The position numbers were made by a program, and so were the translations under genes. Under the pieces are notes generated by a model, which worked only from the letters and a program-made list of their open reading frames with translations, made no database searches and had not been told where the DNA came from. A DNA stretch of 64,000 nt, taken from positions 60,159-124,158 of the forward strand of contig NZ_JALEGS010000029.1 in the NCBI RefSeq assembly GCF_022763345.1, read 5' to 3'. Position 1 is the stretch's first letter. Each line of letters starts with the position of its first letter. Of this stretch, positions 61,843 to 64,000 are shown piece after piece. This stretch comes from Phaeodactylibacter sp. GTDB lineage: Bacteria > Bacteroidota > Bacteroidia > Chitinophagales > Saprospiraceae.

Positions 61843-62415
61843 ATGAAAAACCACTTTGAAGATTTTATCCACCGAAGAGTTAAAAAACCTAGCAGTCAAG
61901 AGGTTCAAGAAATTTTATCCATTTTCTTTGAGAAAAAACTCGACAAAGGAGCAATATTCAAAGAAGGGTATACGGTCATAAAAAAACTAGGATTTCTTGT
62001 AAATGGTAGCGCCAGAACTTATTTCACCAACGACAAGGGTGATGAAATCACGGATGAGATCGTTCAGAAAAACAATTTTCTTTCAGACATTATAAGTGTC
62101 AGGACTGGCAAAAAGTCCCCGATTGTTATTGAAATCTTAGAGCAATCTACCGTCCTCGTCGCAAATATGGACCGCGTATGGGATTTGCTTGATCGCAATG
62201 TGACATTTAATATTTTGATTAGAGAATACATTGGGGATCGGGCAATGGTACTGCTTAAAAGGCACTTTACGTTTCTCAATGGCACAGCCAAAGAGCGATA
62301 TCAATATATTTTGGAAACCAATCCCGAAATACTCCAGAAATTTCCACTCAAATATGTAGCCTCTATGATCGGGGTGACCCCAACTCAGCTTAGCAGGATT
62401 AGAAAAGAAAAATAG
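61843..62415 (+). CDS. Crp/Fnr family transcriptional regulator
   Basis: The protein is 190 residues from the ATG at 61843 (the frame opens earlier at TTG 61834). Residues 20-115 form a cNMP-binding-like beta-barrel (LDKGAIFKEGYTVIKKLGFLVNGSARTYFTNDKGDEI). A dimerisation helix follows, then a C-terminal winged helix (KFPLKYVASMIGVTPTQLSRIRKEK), in which the recognition helix is TPTQLSRIRK. It lacks the cysteines of an FNR iron-sulphur cluster, so it should sense another ligand. This class in Bacteroidota often regulates nearby genes; the exported 163-residue protein follows 88 bases on. Confidence 0.93.
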   Translation: MKNHFEDFIHRRVKKPSSQEVQEILSIFFEKKLDKGAIFKEGYTVIKKLGFLVNGSARTYFTNDKGDEITDEIVQKNNFLSDIISVRTGKKSPIVIEILEQSTVLVANMDRVWDLLDRNVTFNILIREYIGDRAMVLLKRHFTFLNGTAKERYQYILETNPEILQKFPLKYVASMIGVTPTQLSRIRKEK

Positions 62416-62503
62416 TAAGCTCGCAGGTTTTTTCAACAAATGTAAAAGGATAGCGGATATAGGAATGTGAAATTTGTGCCATCAAACAACAACATTTCAC
62501 GTC

Positions 62504-62995
62504 ATGATCAATCTTTCTACACTCAAAACCCTAGCTGCATCCTTTATCTTACTTTTTGCTGCTAATACGGTTTTTTCCCAATCAGCCCAGACGGAACTAG
62601 AAATTATCCAGGAGGCCTTCGGTCTGGATAAGAAGGTAGCGGTCGCCAATTTTATGGAATTAGGCGATGATGCTGAAAGTTTCTGGAACATTTATGATGA
62701 ATACGAAGCAGAGCGCAAGGAGCTTGGAAAAATGCGGCTCAAAATTATAGCCGATTACGCTAAAAGTTACCCTACTATTTCTGACGAGCAGATTCTGGAG
62801 CTTTTCAAGAGGACGGAAGCCTTTAAAAAATCATTTGGCAAGCTTCAGAAAACCTATTTCAATCGAATGAGGAAAGAAGTGGGCACAAGCAAAGCTGCTC
62901 AGTTCTGGCAGTTGGAAAACTACTTCAACGCAATGATACAGGCTGAGATTTATGCTCAGATACCATTTATCGGTGAAAATCTGGATGAAAACTAA
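62504..62995 (+). CDS. small exported helical protein, CpxP/Spy-like shape
   Basis: The protein is 163 residues from the ATG at 62504 (MINLSTLKTLAASFILLFAANTVFS, signal peptide; the frame opens at TTG 62474). The mature part is almost entirely helical and rich in Lys and Glu (FGLDKKVAVANFMELGDDAESFW, YDEYEAERKELGKMRLKIIADYAKSY, LFKRTEAFKKSFGKLQKTYFNRM). I do not recognise a named family. The shape resembles periplasmic helical chaperones of the Spy/CpxP type, but LTxxQ motifs are not seen. Confidence 0.8.
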   Translation: MINLSTLKTLAASFILLFAANTVFSQSAQTELEIIQEAFGLDKKVAVANFMELGDDAESFWNIYDEYEAERKELGKMRLKIIADYAKSYPTISDEQILELFKRTEAFKKSFGKLQKTYFNRMRKEVGTSKAAQFWQLENYFNAMIQAEIYAQIPFIGENLDEN

Positions 62996-63004
62996 TCCTG
63001 ATAA

Positions 63005-63160
63005 GTAGTTGGATACAGTCAGACTACTTGACAAAATGGTTTCAATGGATCAATGGGATTGATTTTTGCGGGCTCGCGTTCCCTCCTTAAGGCGGCGCGC
63101 GGAGGCAGGAAAAATCAATCCTATCTCAGAATGTCCAGTAGTTTAGGATACAGTCATAGC
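63005..63160. repeat. MITE-like palindromic element
   Basis: GGATTGATTTTT (63056-63067) is perfectly inverted at 63110-63121 (AAAAATCAATCC) around a GC-rich core. Outside this are GGATACAGTCA at about 63011-63021 and 63148-63158, and an imperfect inverted pair (GACTACTTGACA against TGTCCAGTAGT). The nested structure of about 150 bases, with no coding capacity, suggests a small non-autonomous mobile element. Confidence 0.55.
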
Positions 63161-63189
63161 CAATTCTGCCATTCAAAATTGAACATAAT

Positions 63190-63912
63190 ATGAAGCTTAA
63201 TAAAAAAGTGGTTTATGTTTTGTCTGCAATTGGGGTATCAATAGTATTGTTTTTCATTTTCCTGCCAGCTATTCTTCATTCATTGGGGCTTCACCCTGAG
63301 TATGACGGGAAACAATACGATTTAAAAGGCAAAAAAGCCCTCATCGTAACTACTAGTCACGGAGTTTTGAACAAGCCGGGAGAAACAGAAGGCAAAAAGA
63401 CAGGTGTGTTCGCTTCAGAAATGACTATCCCATACTACGAATTTTTGGATGCTAATATGGAAGTGGATGTAGCTAGCATCAAGGGTGGAGAAATACCAAT
63501 AGATCCTCAATCCTTCTATTATTTTCTGAAGTCGCCTCAAGACAAGAGATACCTGGAAGACGAAGTGTTTCAGCAAAAGGTGAAAAATTCAATTCCTGTA
63601 GCTCAGGTGGATTTTAATGATTATGAGATCGTTTTCTTCGCCGGTGGATGGGGCGCTGCCTATGATATGGCGTCTGAAATGATGGGAGAGAAAGTGTCAG
63701 AAGCCTACTACAATTCTGATGTCCTCTTCGGTAGTGTGTGCCACGGCGCACTTGCTTTTACAGAGGCCAAAGATTCTACCGGGAATTATTTAGTGGCAGG
63801 CAGAAACATGACAGGGGTAACGCAAAAGCAATTAAAGCAATTTGGTATTGAGTATACTCCTAAACACCCGCAAGAGGAATTAGAAAAAGCTGGAGCTGAT
63901 TACAAGGTGTAG
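63190..63912 (+). pseudogene. DJ-1/PfpI-like glutamine amidotransferase-fold gene, interrupted by an IS end
   Basis: The remaining 240 codons encode an N-terminal membrane anchor (residues 7-30, VVYVLSAIGVSIVLFFIFLPAIL) and a type 1 glutamine amidotransferase domain (ALIVTTSHGVLNK, FASEMTIPYYEFLDANMEVDVAS, nucleophile Cys184-His185 in GSVCHGALAF). The reading frame stops at AGADYKV, where relatives usually continue for roughly 40 residues (the last strand and helix). The stop TAG comes from the sequence TGTAGACTTGCG, which looks like the tip of the IS3 element that follows. The gene is therefore probably broken by insertion, though a truncated product could be made. Confidence 0.8.
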
Positions 63913-64000
63913 ACTTGCGTAAAAATAAGACAGTTTAAAAATTCACTAACTTTAAGCTGTTATGAAGAAATCAAAGTTTACAGAGAGCCAAATAATCAAG
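63908..64000 (+). mobile_element. left end of an IS3-family insertion sequence
   Basis: The proposed terminal repeat starts TGTAGACTTGCG at 63908, an IS3-like TG-starting end. After about 50 bases comes the start of a transposase orfA. The element interrupts the PfpI-like gene and runs past the right edge, so the right end and the target duplication are not visible. Confidence 0.75.
63962..64000 (+). CDS. IS3-type transposase orfA, first 13 codons
   Basis: The ATG at 63962 opens a frame reading MKKSKFTESQIIK. K-S-K-F-T-E-S-Q-I-I is the characteristic N-terminus of the helix-turn-helix subunit (OrfA) of IS3-family transposases. Only 39 bases lie in the window, so completeness and the frameshifted orfB cannot be judged. 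Confidence 0.82.
   Translation, partial: MKKSKFTESQIIK

Overview
This window reads as chromosome from a free-living member of the Bacteroidota, most likely near the Saprospiria (Lewinella-like). The signs are type IX secretion (T9SS) C-terminal sorting domains of the PNPTTG / PNPSTG type, SprB-type repeats, GEVED, BACON and choice-of-anchor modules, an ECF sigma / FecR / SusC / SusD cluster, lipoprotein boxes, and AT-rich upstream regions where Shine-Dalgarno matches are rare. The genus is inferred from protein style only. Several genes probably start at an ATG inside a longer open frame that begins with TTG; I moved those starts and say so.

Layout. 1-2.8 kb: the 5' part of a very large secreted beta-helix protein, open for 924 codons and running off the left edge on the minus strand. 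3.5-8.5 kb: a GC-rich DPP4-like S9 peptidase between two gene-poor stretches, an AAA/DUF4143 ATPase, and tRNA-Arg(CCT) with a duplicated 3' end nearby. 8.6-17.3 kb: housekeeping genes (MmcQ, TraB/GumN, Lrp, glutamate dehydrogenase with a CcmD-like gene, lipoprotein pyrophosphatase, IlvE, RdgB, a TPR-like protein with SecG). 17.4-23.3 kb: a giant T9SS metalloprotease carrying five 147-residue tandem units. 23.3-28 kb: a tight minus-strand operon encoding plant-type tocopherol / plastoquinol enzymes (VTE3-like and VTE4-like methyltransferases and a homogentisate prenyltransferase) followed by a GH106-like lipoprotein. 28.3-39.6 kb: a membrane YWTD-propeller protein, then three large secreted proteins (V8-like protease, subtilase, SprB protein).

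39.7-47.4 kb: alpha/beta hydrolase, penicillin acylase-type hydrolase, an EAD11-like protein, a GNAT acetyltransferase, a DUF433/DUF5615 toxin-antitoxin pair and an M1 aminopeptidase. 47.5-55.5 kb: a regulated outer-membrane uptake locus (ECF sigma, FecR, SusC with STN domain, SusD, glycerophosphodiester phosphodiesterase), which suggests import and cleavage of lipid-derived phosphodiesters. 55.6-58.6 kb: heptose biosynthesis (GmhB, GmhA) with a GT4 glycosyltransferase and an SDR gene on the other strand. 58.7-64 kb: hotdog thioesterase, choice-of-anchor B T9SS protein, Crp/Fnr regulator, a small exported protein, a palindromic element, and a PfpI-like gene cut short by the left end of an IS3-type element that runs off the right edge.

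The most striking content is the plant-like VTE3-VTE4-HPT operon. Other points of note are the perfect FNR-type palindrome upstream of ilvE, the Asp-to-Glu change at the subtilase catalytic position, the protease that stops at the start of a GEVED module, the EAD11-like protein, the 441-bp tandem repeats and the IS3 disruption.
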